From UBA4582 sp038106185 (GTDB lineage Bacteria; Pseudomonadota; Gammaproteobacteria; Pseudomonadales; Azotimanducaceae), in the NCBI GenBank assembly GCA_038106185.1, contig JAYODE010000003.1, forward strand, positions 62,001 to 126,000: a DNA stretch of 64,000 nucleotides, read 5' to 3'. The translations under genes and the position numbers were made by a program. The notes under the pieces were generated by a model. That model did no database searches, was not told where the DNA came from, and was given only the letters and a program-made list of their open reading frames with translations. Below, in pieces: positions 27,299 to 35,766 of the stretch. Within the stretch, counting starts at the first letter, position 1; each line of letters begins with the position of its first letter.

Positions 27299-28429
27299 CT
27301 AACGGGCAAACTGAATAAGCACTCCCGCTGCGACTGCCGAGCCAATTACGCCGGCTACGTTGGGACCCATCGCGTGCATCAGCAAAAAATTGTGCGGATT
27401 CGCTTCGAGACCCAATTTGTTAGCAACCCGCGCTGCCATGGGTACCGCTGACACTCCCGCTGCACCGATTAGCGGATTGATTTGCTGCTTTGATATCAAA
27501 TTCAGTAATTTTGCCATCAATACGCCAGCCGCTGTGCCAATACAGAAAGCCACCATGCCCAGCACCAATATCCCCAGGGTTTCTGCGACCAAAAACTGCT
27601 CTGCCCGCAATTTGGAACCCACTGAGAGACCCAGCAGGATAGTAACCACATTAATGAGGGCATTTTGTGTCGTGTCACTGAGTCGATCGACCACGCCACA
27701 TTCCCGCATAAAATTGCCGAAGCAGAACATGCCCAGCAGTGGTGCCGCACTGGGCACTAAAAGCGCCACCAGTAGCAATAGGACCACCGGGAAAAATATC
27801 TTTTCTCGACGAGACACCACTCGAAGCTGAGTCATGACAATCTCGCGCTCTCGCTGAGTCGTTAAGGCACGCATGATTGGCGGCTGAATCAAGGGCACCA
27901 GCGCCATGTAAGAATAGGCCGCCACGGCAATGGCACCCAGCAAATGAGGTGCTAGCATACCGGCGACATAGATCGCCGTGGGTCCGTCTGCACCGCCGAT
28001 GATGCCAATAGCGGCGGCCTCCTGAATAGAGAAGTCGAACCAGCCGAGCGAGGTCATACCCAGCGCACCCAGAAGCGTCGCGAAGATACCAAACTGCGCT
28101 GCTGCACCCAGCCACAGGGTCTTGGGATTAGCCAGCAACGGACCAAAATCGGTCATGGCACCAACGCCCATGAAGATCAACAATGGAAAAATCCCGGTTT
28201 CAATCCCCATGGCATAGAACTGATGGAGGACGCCTTCTCCAACCGCAATATCGACCCCGGGTATGTTACTGAGCAGGCCGCCAAAGCCAATCGGTACCAG
28301 CAGCAGTGGCTCGAATCCTCGGCCAACAGCCAGGTAAAGCAGGGTCAGAGATACCAGCAACATAATGCCCTGGTCTGCCGACATCAGATAGAGCCCAGAG
28401 GTATGCCAAAGTTCGAGTAGCTGATCCAT
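27299..28429 (-). CDS. oadB: Sodium-pumping oxaloacetate decarboxylase, beta subunit
   Basis: 376 residues, strongly hydrophobic, with the family's membrane motifs (GGLLSNIPG near residue 50, GIIGGADGPTAIYV near 140, and the C-terminal MGPNVAGVIGSAVAAGVL). It carries out carboxybiotin decarboxylation coupled to Na+ export across the inner membrane. The gene follows oadA after 7 bp. The related methylmalonyl-CoA, glutaconyl-CoA and malonate pumps share this subunit type, so the substrate comes from the OadA assignment. Confidence 0.93.
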   Translation of the reverse strand: MDQLLELWHTSGLYLMSADQGIMLLVSLTLLYLAVGRGFEPLLLVPIGFGGLLSNIPGVDIAVGEGVLHQFYAMGIETGIFPLLIFMGVGAMTDFGPLLANPKTLWLGAAAQFGIFATLLGALGMTSLGWFDFSIQEAAAIGIIGGADGPTAIYVAGMLAPHLLGAIAVAAYSYMALVPLIQPPIMRALTTQREREIVMTQLRVVSRREKIFFPVVLLLLVALLVPSAAPLLGMFCFGNFMRECGVVDRLSDTTQNALINVVTILLGLSVGSKLRAEQFLVAETLGILVLGMVAFCIGTAAGVLMAKLLNLISKQQINPLIGAAGVSAVPMAARVANKLGLEANPHNFLLMHAMGPNVAGVIGSAVAAGVLIQFAR

Positions 28430-28436
28430 GTTCTTC

Positions 28437-30218
28437 TTACCCGAAGGTGATCAAGGTATCACCAGCAGCGACTGCTTGCCCTTGCCTGACTAAAACCTGC
28501 GAAACACGCCCGGCACAACTGGCCCGGATTTCAGTCTCCATCTTCATCGCCTCAAGGACGACCACCACGTCACCACTCTTCAAGTCGTCGCCCACAGCAA
28601 CCGTGACTCGACTGATGTTGCCTGATAAGGGTGCGAGAACACCAACACCACCCGGACTCGGCGGCGCTACCGGTGTATCAACGGCAATCGGCGCGCTTGA
28701 TGTAATGTCGCCACCAGGGCTGACCTTGACAACATACACCTGACCACCCACCTCAACGGAATAGGTTTCCGACTGCCCACTGGATCCAGAAGCCGCCGCA
28801 GGCAAAGCTGCCGTTTTAGGTTCCAGACCCGGTGCCGGCTCGAACGCCTCAGGATGGTGTCGGTTTGCCAGAAAATTCAATCCTGGCTGCGGAAACAGCG
28901 CATAGGTCAGGACGTCATCATCAATATTTTCACCAAAAACGAGGGCTTTTTCTGCCTGCAGGCCCAGCAACTCCTGCTTCAGTTTTTCAAACTCGGCCGG
29001 CAACAGGTCCGCCGGCCGACAGGTGATAACCTCGCCACCCGCGAGCACGCGAGCCTGCAACGCTGAGTCGACCGGCGCCGGCGTTTTACCGTATTCTCCT
29101 TTGAGTACACCCTCTGTCTCTTTCGTAATATTTTTATAGCGCTCACCACTGAGCACATTCAATACCGCTTGAGTACCAACAATTTGTGAGGTGGGCGTTA
29201 CCAGGGGGATATAACCCAGATCCTTGCGGACCAGCGGTATTTCGAGAAGCACCTCGTCGAGACGGTCTTGAGCGTTCTGTTCTCGTAATTGACTTTCCAG
29301 GTTAGTCAGCATCCCGCCAGGCACCTGCGCCACCAGAATGCGAGAATCAATGCCGCGCAGCGTGCCTTCAAATTTTGCATATTTCTTTCTGACTTCACGG
29401 AAGTAGGCGGCGATCTCTTCGAGCAAATGTATATTCAGACCCGTATCTCGATCTGTGTCTTGCAGTATCGCAACCAGCGATTCCGTTGGTGAGTGACCAT
29501 AGGTCATACTCATTGAAGAGATGGCCGTATCGACATTATCAATACCGGCTTCGATCGACTTCAGGTAGGTCGCGGTAGACATGCCAGTCGTCGCGTGACA
29601 CTGCATGTGAATGGGTATTCTCACTAGTTTCTTGAGTTCAGAAATCAGCTCAAAGGCAACATATGGCTTTAACAAACCCGCCATATCCTTGATGGCGATA
29701 GAATCGGCGCCCATGGACTCAAGCGCCTGCCCCATCTCGACCCAGCCTTTGACGTCGTGCACGGGGCTGACCGTATAAGACAAGGTGCCTTGGGCATGCT
29801 TACCCTGTTTGAGCACGGCCTTGATCGCCGCCTCCAGGTTGCGGGGATCATTCATTGCATCAAAAATACGAAAAACATCGACGCCGTTGACCGCCGCGCG
29901 TTCAACAAACTTATCAACCAGATCATCGGCGTAGTGACGATAACCTAGAATATTTTGCCCTCTGAAGAGCATCTGCTGAGGGGTATTAGGCATGGCCTTC
30001 TTGAGCTCGCGAATGCGCTCCCAGGGGTCCTCGCCCAGATAGCGGATACAGGCGTCAAAGGTCGCACCACCCCAGCTTTCAAGGGACCAGAACCCCACCT
30101 GATCAAGCTTTTCAGCAATGGGTAACATGTCGTCCAAGCGCATTCGAGTGGCAAACAGTGACTGGTGTGCATCGCGCAGTACCACGTCGGTAATGCCGAG
30201 AGGTTTCTTTTCGCTCAT
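28437..30218 (-). CDS. oadA: Oxaloacetate decarboxylase, biotin-carrying alpha subunit
   Basis: 593 residues from the ATG at 30218 (a TTG three codons earlier is too close to the AAGGG site). The N-terminal half is the HMGL-like carboxyltransferase barrel (ITDVVLRDAHQSLFATRM, MQCHATTG with metal-binding His), followed by the conserved PYC_OADA region, a proline-rich linker and a C-terminal biotinyl domain with Lys559 in LEAMKMET. It transfers CO2 from oxaloacetate to biotin. Together with OadB and OadG it forms a sodium pump. Pyruvate carboxylase subunit B is the close alternative, but adjacent oadB and oadG favour the decarboxylase. Confidence 0.94.
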   Translation of the reverse strand: MSEKKPLGITDVVLRDAHQSLFATRMRLDDMLPIAEKLDQVGFWSLESWGGATFDACIRYLGEDPWERIRELKKAMPNTPQQMLFRGQNILGYRHYADDLVDKFVERAAVNGVDVFRIFDAMNDPRNLEAAIKAVLKQGKHAQGTLSYTVSPVHDVKGWVEMGQALESMGADSIAIKDMAGLLKPYVAFELISELKKLVRIPIHMQCHATTGMSTATYLKSIEAGIDNVDTAISSMSMTYGHSPTESLVAILQDTDRDTGLNIHLLEEIAAYFREVRKKYAKFEGTLRGIDSRILVAQVPGGMLTNLESQLREQNAQDRLDEVLLEIPLVRKDLGYIPLVTPTSQIVGTQAVLNVLSGERYKNITKETEGVLKGEYGKTPAPVDSALQARVLAGGEVITCRPADLLPAEFEKLKQELLGLQAEKALVFGENIDDDVLTYALFPQPGLNFLANRHHPEAFEPAPGLEPKTAALPAAASGSSGQSETYSVEVGGQVYVVKVSPGGDITSSAPIAVDTPVAPPSPGGVGVLAPLSGNISRVTVAVGDDLKSGDVVVVLEAMKMETEIRASCAGRVSQVLVRQGQAVAAGDTLITFG

Positions 30219-30400
30219 GGCGTTCAAAGCCCTTATTCTGTTTAGTCGTCGTGATGGACGACTAGTATGGTTAGGTCGCCATGGTGGACGACAATTTTTT
30301 AGCAGCGACCGGATTTTGACGCGGCTGCGGCGTTTGGTATCCGCCGCTCACTATCAATATCACAGCCCCTGGAGGATTTCCATGGGCGAGCACCAAATCA

Positions 30401-30631
30401 TTAATGCCGATTTCGATACTGGCGAACAGCCGCAGTTATCGCAGCCAATAACTGCGGGTCGGCCCGAGATGGGGAGTTTGGTGGCGAGATTGCTGGTGCA
30501 GGCGCAATTGACGTTGAGCGCAAGATCATGGACATCAACGTCGTCGCCCCAACCAACAGGGTCAGAAAGACGAAAACGGTACCCATGCCATAAACGGCAA
30601 GATTCAATCCCTGTAAAAATAACTCAGACAC
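30401..30631 (-). CDS. oadG: Oxaloacetate decarboxylase gamma subunit
   Basis: 76 residues from a GTG at 30631, with AGGAAGG six bases upstream and the scaffold gap (30651-30750) just beyond. One membrane helix (GLNLAVYGMGTVFVFLTLLV) and a polar, Pro/Ala-rich C-terminal tail match the small gamma subunit that holds the alpha and beta subunits together. The tail ends in RQYRNRH; gamma subunits often bind a metal in a C-terminal His region. First gene of oadGAB; promoter probably lies in or beyond the gap. Confidence 0.85.
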   Translation of the reverse strand: MSELFLQGLNLAVYGMGTVFVFLTLLVGATTLMSMILRSTSIAPAPAISPPNSPSRADPQLLAAITAAVRQYRNRH

Positions 30632-30868
30632 CTTCTGCCTTCCTCTGCCTNNNNNNNNNNNNNNNNNNNNNNNNNNNNNNNNNNNNNNNNNNNNNNNNNN
30701 NNNNNNNNNNNNNNNNNNNNNNNNNNNNNNNNNNNNNNNNNNNNNNNNNNGCATGGACGACAGTAAAGCGTGGCGACAGTGGAACAGACTTCAGGAGTGC
30801 CGAAGGTAGGCTTCTAAACTGGACTGGTTTCTAACGGAGACGGCATTCTTGAGTCGCCAACTTTTTTA

Positions 30869-30959
30869 TGGCGGAGAGAGAGGGATTCGAACCCTCGATA
30901 CGCTATTAACGTATACGCCCTTAGCAGGGGCGCGCCTTCAGCCACTCGGCCATCTCTCC
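30869..30959 (-). tRNA. tRNA-Ser(GCU)
   Basis: The minus strand gives a class II tRNA: acceptor GGAGAGA paired with TCTCTCC, anticodon loop CTGCTAA with anticodon GCT, a long variable arm (TATACG...CGTATCG region) and T-loop GGTTCGAATCC. The 3' CCA is encoded after discriminator G. Confidence 0.97.
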
Positions 30960-31139
30960 TGAACTGATTCGAATACCACAGCGAGACCAAAAGGTCGCTG
31001 CCATATCCTGCAAGGAGTCCAATACAAAAAGAGACGGTGTCTCCGGTTTTTGCAGTGCACCGCCTGCTAGTTGAGGGAATCGCTGTTGCGACACCCCACT
31101 CAAAACACGCTGCAACTAACCTGCGTACTTGATCACATT

Positions 31140-31216
31140 TGGCGCGCTGGGAGGGATTCGAACCCCCGACCGCCTGGTTCGTAGCCAGGTACTCTATCCA
31201 GCTGAGCTACCAGCGC
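31140..31216 (-). tRNA. tRNA-Arg(ACG)
   Basis: 77 bases including encoded CCA. Acceptor GCGCTGG pairs with CCAGCGC; anticodon stem CCTGG/CCAGG holds loop CTACGAA with anticodon ACG; T-loop GGTTCGAATCC. It lies upstream of tRNA-Ser on the same strand, as in Pseudomonas near csrA. Confidence 0.97.
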
Positions 31217-31386
31217 AAAGAACGCGTATTATCATGATGTGGCTAGGCCTCGTCAACTTGCTTCTCGCTGAACTCGACAATTCGGCAGCAGTTTCTTCCT
31301 CGTTACTTACCCGCCACCATGGTTGGCGTCCATTTGGCGATTATTTACCGTCAACCGACGAGGTCTCAGCACTTTTGCGCGCCGCC

Positions 31387-31428
31387 AATATTACAAGTTT
31401 CGTAATATGTTGCCGATACTGTAATATT
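31387..31428 (+). promoter_or_regulatory. Repeated ATATTAC/GTAATAT operator upstream of the paaX-like gene
   Basis: AATATTAC (31387-31394), GTAATAT (31402-31408) and GTAATATT (31421-31428) form an inverted pair followed by a direct repeat of the same half-site, 19 bp apart. They lie 57-98 bp before the regulator start, where an autoregulatory operator would be expected. Confidence 0.6.
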
Positions 31429-31484
31429 TATCTCTGTCGGTTTAGAATTCCTGACTAAGGACAGTCATCGCCAGATTATCGACC

Positions 31485-32291
31485 ATGAAACCCAACAACA
31501 TCATCCTTGACCTGCTGCGTACTTACACAGACCGCGGCACCAGTGTGTCGAATATCATGGCCACCGGTGCCATGTTCGGTTGCAGTGAAAATCAGATGCG
31601 AGTAAACCTTTCACGACTGGTTACCAAGGGGTCAATCGTCAACTTTGCTCGCGGCTATTATCGGCTCGCGAACACCCTTGACCCGGTGAGTGACTTTATC
31701 GAATCCTGGCGACTGGGCGAAGCGCGCGTCAAACCCTGGGCGCGGACTTGGCTCCTTGCCTTCGGTTCGGCTGGTAAAAACCTGGCGGAACAGAACCGCC
31801 ACAATTGGGCATTGTCCAGCCACGGTTTTCGCCCCGTCGTAGCGGATTGCTGGATACGTCCTGACAACTTAGCCTTGTCTCTCGCTCAGCTGAGTCAAAG
31901 ATTACGTCAACTGGGACTCGGCGCCGACACGGTCTTGGCCTGCAATGGCGGTATCGATAGCCGCTGGCAAAAACAATGGCTGACCCAATTCGATAGACCG
32001 GCTCTGGCCAAATCGTACCTGCAGACTCATGACGCACTGTGCGAGAGCATGTCGAGCCTGTATCGACTAGCCAAACAAACCGCGATGAAAGAAACCTTTT
32101 ACTTGGGCGGTCACACCATTCAAATTCTCGCGAAAGACCCGCTGTTGCCGGCGGAATATTTGGATCAAAAGCCTCGCCAGGCACTCTGGCAAATCATGCT
32201 TGATTATGACCGCATGGGTCGCGAGTTGTGGGCTGAAGCAGACAATGACAAACCTTTACGTATTCCAACCGCCAAATTGGCCTTTCAATAA
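31485..32291 (+). CDS. PaaX-like transcriptional regulator
   Basis: 268 residues. The N-terminal 65 residues form a winged helix (GTSVSNIMATGAMFGCSENQ, then LSRLVTKGSI and the wing FARGYYRL), and the remainder resembles the PaaX C-terminal region (RTWLLAFG near residue 88, WIRPDN near 123). PaaX proteins usually repress by sensing an acyl-CoA such as phenylacetyl-CoA. Here the gene is followed 18 bp later by a fatty acid desaturase, not a phenylacetate operon, so a fatty acyl-CoA signal is a reasonable guess. The ribosome site is weak. A repeated GTAATAT motif upstream is the probable binding site. Confidence 0.8.
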   Translation: MKPNNIILDLLRTYTDRGTSVSNIMATGAMFGCSENQMRVNLSRLVTKGSIVNFARGYYRLANTLDPVSDFIESWRLGEARVKPWARTWLLAFGSAGKNLAEQNRHNWALSSHGFRPVVADCWIRPDNLALSLAQLSQRLRQLGLGADTVLACNGGIDSRWQKQWLTQFDRPALAKSYLQTHDALCESMSSLYRLAKQTAMKETFYLGGHTIQILAKDPLLPAEYLDQKPRQALWQIMLDYDRMGRELWAEADNDKPLRIPTAKLAFQ

Positions 32292-32309
32292 GCCCGGAGC
32301 AGTACCGAC

Positions 32310-33218
32310 ATGCAGTCTGTAAAAGAATTTTTAACGCCAGAAGAGTTTCGCCAGGTGACTCGTCGCAGTAATTGGCGAGGTGCTAGTATCGTCGCCTTTG
32401 ACTGGACGGTCATCATTTTAACCTTCCTCATGCTTGCCAATTATCCCAACCCGCTCACTATCATCGTTAGTTTGTTTGTACTAGGTGCCAGGCAACTGGG
32501 CCTGGGAATTATCGTTCACGAGACGGGACACCAGTCGCTCTTTGCTTCGAGTCGTCTGAATGACTTTTCGAGCAAATGGCTTTCAGGTTACTGGGTGTTC
32601 TCAGACCGAAAGAGTTATATGCAAGTCCATTTGAAGCATCACCAATCTGCCGGCACTGAAGATGATCCGGATCTCAATAACTATCGAGCCTATCCTATAA
32701 GCCGAACCAGCCTAAGACGCAAGGTCACTCGAGACCTGAGCGGACAATTAGGCTGGCGACGAATAAAATCTATCTATCGAGGCGTTCGCCGCCTGAAGGC
32801 ACTTGACTCTGATGCGCGACAGTATCTGACCAGAAGTATCGGGGTTAACTTGGCGCTTCTGGCCGTCCTTGCCGCACTGGGTCATGCCTGGATTTATCTG
32901 GTATGGGTCATCGCTTTTATGACCAGTCATATGCTGGTCGTTAGAATTCGACAGATCGGCGAACATGCGGCAGTCCCGGACCAGTTTGACAAGGATCCAA
33001 GAAAGAATACCCGCACAATCTATATCAATCCTCTCGAGCGATTTTTGATTGCACCGCATCACGTCAATTACCATCTGGAACATCACCTACTCGCGTCAGT
33101 ACCGATTTACCGGCTGCGCAGTCTCCATAAGATTCTGCTAAAAAAAGGCTTCTATCGGGATATCGCCTTTCAGCAGGGCTACTTCAATCTATTACGGCAG
33201 GTGACCTACGCGCATTGA
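32310..33218 (+). CDS. Membrane fatty acid desaturase
   Basis: 302 residues. The three histidine boxes of the diiron membrane desaturases are present: H70-E-T-G-H74, H107-L-K-H110-H111 and H255-L-E-H258-H259. Hydrophobic stretches at about 28-65 and 168-200 form the membrane segments. It probably introduces a double bond into acyl-lipid or acyl-CoA chains, or hydroxylates a related substrate; regioselectivity cannot be read. It is in an operon with the PaaX-like regulator. Confidence 0.9.
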   Translation: MQSVKEFLTPEEFRQVTRRSNWRGASIVAFDWTVIILTFLMLANYPNPLTIIVSLFVLGARQLGLGIIVHETGHQSLFASSRLNDFSSKWLSGYWVFSDRKSYMQVHLKHHQSAGTEDDPDLNNYRAYPISRTSLRRKVTRDLSGQLGWRRIKSIYRGVRRLKALDSDARQYLTRSIGVNLALLAVLAALGHAWIYLVWVIAFMTSHMLVVRIRQIGEHAAVPDQFDKDPRKNTRTIYINPLERFLIAPHHVNYHLEHHLLASVPIYRLRSLHKILLKKGFYRDIAFQQGYFNLLRQVTYAH

Positions 33219-33475
33219 AGGCCTTTTCAAAGCAGCGCTGACGCGACTGCAATTAGGTTTTTAATATGCCGATTTACTAAGGCTCAGACCAGTGACGCCT
33301 GGGCTGAGTCATGGTGACATTGCTTCAAAAGGACTAACTAAAACACGCTGTCTAAAATGGCTGTCTATTAAGCGCTGGCTACTCAGGGATTAGCGAAAGA
33401 TCCGATAAAGAACCCTTATCCAGCTATCTGATGGCGCGGTTGAAAAACCGCTGGCTGCATGCTCTCGATGCTTGT
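33219..33475. other. Spacer between the desaturase and the csrA-side repeat array
   Basis: No gene or clear terminator. The neighbouring genes converge (desaturase plus, csrA minus). Confidence 0.45.
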
Positions 33476-33690
33476 TCTATCAATGCTTGTTCTGTAACTG
33501 CTTATTCTATCAATGCTTGTTCTATCAATGCTTNNNNNNNNNNNNNNNNNNNNNNNNNNNNNNNNNNNNNNNNNNNNNNNNNNNNNNNNNNNNNNNNNNN
33601 NNNNNNNNNNNNNNNNNNNNNNNNNNNNNNNNNATCAATGCTTGTTCTGTAACTGCTTATTCTATCAATGCTTGTTCTATCAATGCTTAT
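33476..33690. repeat. 15-bp tandem array with scaffold gap, running into the csrA stop codon
   Basis: Units are tctatcaatgcttgt and the variants tctgtaactgcttat and tctatcaatgcttat, in the same mixed order on both sides of the 100-N gap (33534-33633), so a higher-order unit is also repeated. The TAA stop of csrA (33687-33689) lies inside the last copy. Confidence 0.95.
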
Positions 33691-33869
33691 TCCGTCGGCT
33701 CTTCGCCTTCAGCCTGAATGCGCTGATAGATTTCCTCGCGGTGTACGGCCACATGTTTGGGCGCTTCGACGCCAATTCGTATCTGGTTACCCTTGACACC
33801 TAACACTGTGACAACCACTTCGTCACCGATCATCAAAACTTCGCCAACTCGTCGGGTTAATATTAACAT
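33687..33869 (-). CDS. csrA: Carbon storage regulator CsrA/RsmA
   Basis: 60 residues, full family length. MLILTRRVGEVLMIGDEV at the start and the conserved VEAPKHVAVHREEIY (with Arg44, needed for RNA binding) are both present. It binds GGA motifs in mRNA leaders and controls carbon flow and motility genes after transcription. It lies downstream of lysC, as in Pseudomonas, with 234 bp between. The stop codon is part of a tandem repeat, so the 3' end of its mRNA is made of array sequence. Confidence 0.97.
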   Translation of the reverse strand: MLILTRRVGEVLMIGDEVVVTVLGVKGNQIRIGVEAPKHVAVHREEIYQRIQAEGEEPTE

Positions 33870-34103
33870 CGGAACCTCCAGTTCACGCCACCACTACCAA
33901 CACCACTTTTGGCTTGCGCCAAAGGCAGGATCACTACCTTGACCCGCTATTCAATCGACACATCTCATGAATATCGCCGAACACTCCCCACTTTAATCCA
34001 AAATTGAAAAATTTACCGGTTATTTATTGATCATGTCAGCTCGAAGGGTCCTTTCCCCCTTGACACACCGCCAAAACGCGCAGCCGACGTCCTCATTTGC
34101 GTC

Positions 34104-35321
34104 CTAAGCGAGCTCAAACGCCGAATGGAGCGCCCGCACTGCCAACTCCAGGTACTTCTCATCGATGACTACTGAGATTTTTATTTCTGAGGTGGAAATC
34201 ATCTGAATATTGATAGACTCCGCCGCCAGGACCCTGAACATTTTCGCCGCAACTCCGGCATGAGAACGCATTCCAACACCGACCAGGGACAGTTTCGCAA
34301 TGCGGTTATCGCCATTGACCTCTCTGGCCTCGACCTGGGTCGCCACGCTTCGCAGCACCACCAACGCCTGATCATAGTCACTACGACGGACCGTAAAGGT
34401 GAAGTCTGTGCTGCTATCCGCAGCCACATTTTGAACTATCATATCGACTTCAATATTCGCATCACTGATAGGCCCTAGAATTTTCGAGGCAATGCCCGGA
34501 ATATCCTTGACACCCAAGACAGTCAGCTTGGCCTCGTCTTTCGTAAAAGCGATGCCGGAAATAATCGGTTGTTCCATGCCTGAATCATCCTCACTCGTAA
34601 TTAGTGTTCCTACCGAGTCGTTAAAGCTCGAAAGGACACGAATTGGTACCTTGTATTTGCTCGCAAATTCCACCGCACGCGTATGCAGGACTCGAGAGCC
34701 GAGACTCGCCAGCTCCAGCATCTCTTCAAATGTCAGCCGCGCCAGGCAACGAGCATCATCCACTACCCGTGGATCCGTGGTGTAGACGCCATCCACATCC
34801 GTATAGATTTGACATTCATCTGCACCTAACGCGGCCGCCAGGGCCACAGCGGTGGTATCTGAACCACCCCGCCCGAGGGTTGTGATATTGCCGCGCTCAT
34901 CTACCCCTTGAAAACCCGCTACCACGGCGACTACGCTAGCATCCAGATCACTGCGCAGGCGCTCACACTCGATATTCAGTATACGTGCCTTAGTGTGGGC
35001 TGAGTCTGTCAGAATTTTAATCTGGCCACCGGTATAAGACCGAGCTGCACAACCCTGATTAGCCAGCACCATCGACAGCAGCGCAGTTGTAACCTGCTCG
35101 CCTGTCGATAACAGCACATCGACTTCTCGATGGATTTCAGGCGTAATGCCTACCTGTTGGGCCAGCTCATCCAGGCGATCTGTCTCATGACCCATGGCAG
35201 ATACCACCACAACCACATCATGCCCTTGCGCGCGAGTGGCGATAATTCGCTGAGCCACGATTTCGAGACGAGCGATGGTAGCAACCGAAGTGCCACCGTA
35301 CTTTTGAACAATTAGAGACAT
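34104..35321 (-). CDS. lysC: Aspartate kinase
   Basis: 405 residues. The N-terminal kinase domain has the signature KYGGTSV (residues 7-13) and the nucleotide/substrate region GRGGSDTTAVALAAALGADE; the C-terminal third has two ACT domains for feedback control (LTVLGVKDIPGIASKI; KLSLVGVGMRSHAGVAAKMF). It makes aspartyl phosphate, the first step to lysine, threonine and methionine. Located between alaS and csrA, the common gammaproteobacterial order. Confidence 0.97.
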   Translation of the reverse strand: MSLIVQKYGGTSVATIARLEIVAQRIIATRAQGHDVVVVVSAMGHETDRLDELAQQVGITPEIHREVDVLLSTGEQVTTALLSMVLANQGCAARSYTGGQIKILTDSAHTKARILNIECERLRSDLDASVVAVVAGFQGVDERGNITTLGRGGSDTTAVALAAALGADECQIYTDVDGVYTTDPRVVDDARCLARLTFEEMLELASLGSRVLHTRAVEFASKYKVPIRVLSSFNDSVGTLITSEDDSGMEQPIISGIAFTKDEAKLTVLGVKDIPGIASKILGPISDANIEVDMIVQNVAADSSTDFTFTVRRSDYDQALVVLRSVATQVEAREVNGDNRIAKLSLVGVGMRSHAGVAAKMFRVLAAESINIQMISTSEIKISVVIDEKYLELAVRALHSAFELA

Positions 35322-35489
35322 ACAGGGTGCCGAACTTGAAACGTTAATAAAAGTGCCCGAGGCGGTTCCTACCAGGCGTTAAATCCTTACCTACTGTTTT
35401 ACAAACTTTGATATTTAGAAACTTTTTGATCACGAAGCTGGTTGTTTCTAAAGCTGCTTATCTTAAAACCTGTAGCTTACACTCCCCGG

Positions 35490-35537
35490 AGTTTACAAAG
35501 CCTTTAGTTTACAAAGCCTTTAGCTTGCAAGACCTTT
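35490..35537. repeat. 16-bp tandem repeat, three copies
   Basis: Two perfect copies of agtttacaaagccttt and one diverged copy (agcttgcaagaccttt). Confidence 0.9.
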
Positions 35538-35573
35538 TGTTTGTACATCATTTAACTTACACATCTTTCTTCA

Positions 35574-35645
35574 GACTCAAGCTTCTACAGGCTCAAGCTT
35601 CTACAGACTCAAGCTTCTACAGACTCAAGTTTCTAGGGACTCAAG
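35574..35645. repeat. 16-bp tandem repeat, four and a half copies
   Basis: The unit gactcaagcttctaca is repeated with few changes; each of the first three copies contains AAGCTT. It has the same period as the array 37 bp to its left but an unrelated sequence. Confidence 0.92.
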
Positions 35646-35701
35646 TCGCCTTCGCCGACGGCCCAGAAGGCTGCTCTGGCAGTTGAGAGACCCATCCTGA
35701 A

Positions 35702-35720
35702 GGACCGGAGGTACCGGTCC
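35702..35720 (-). terminator. Terminator-like hairpin after alaS
   Basis: GGACCGG (35702-35708) and CCGGTCC (35714-35720) pair perfectly around a 5-base loop, about 45 bp after the alaS stop codon. Only a short U stretch follows, so it may be a weak terminator. Confidence 0.5.
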
Positions 35721-35766
35721 AAAACCCCGCCATTTTAGCCGCGCTAACCCGACATAAACAATTGGA

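Larger units (their letters stand above)
35322..35766. other. 445-bp alaS-lysC spacer
   Basis: Two separate 16-bp arrays (35490-35537 and 35574-35645) and a hairpin at 35702-35720 occupy most of it. No gene. The lysC promoter should lie here. Confidence 0.6.

Noticed and set aside
33431..33717. Small proteins made of CSINA-type repeats near csrA
   Set aside because: They are translations of the 15-bp tandem array and run across the N gap.
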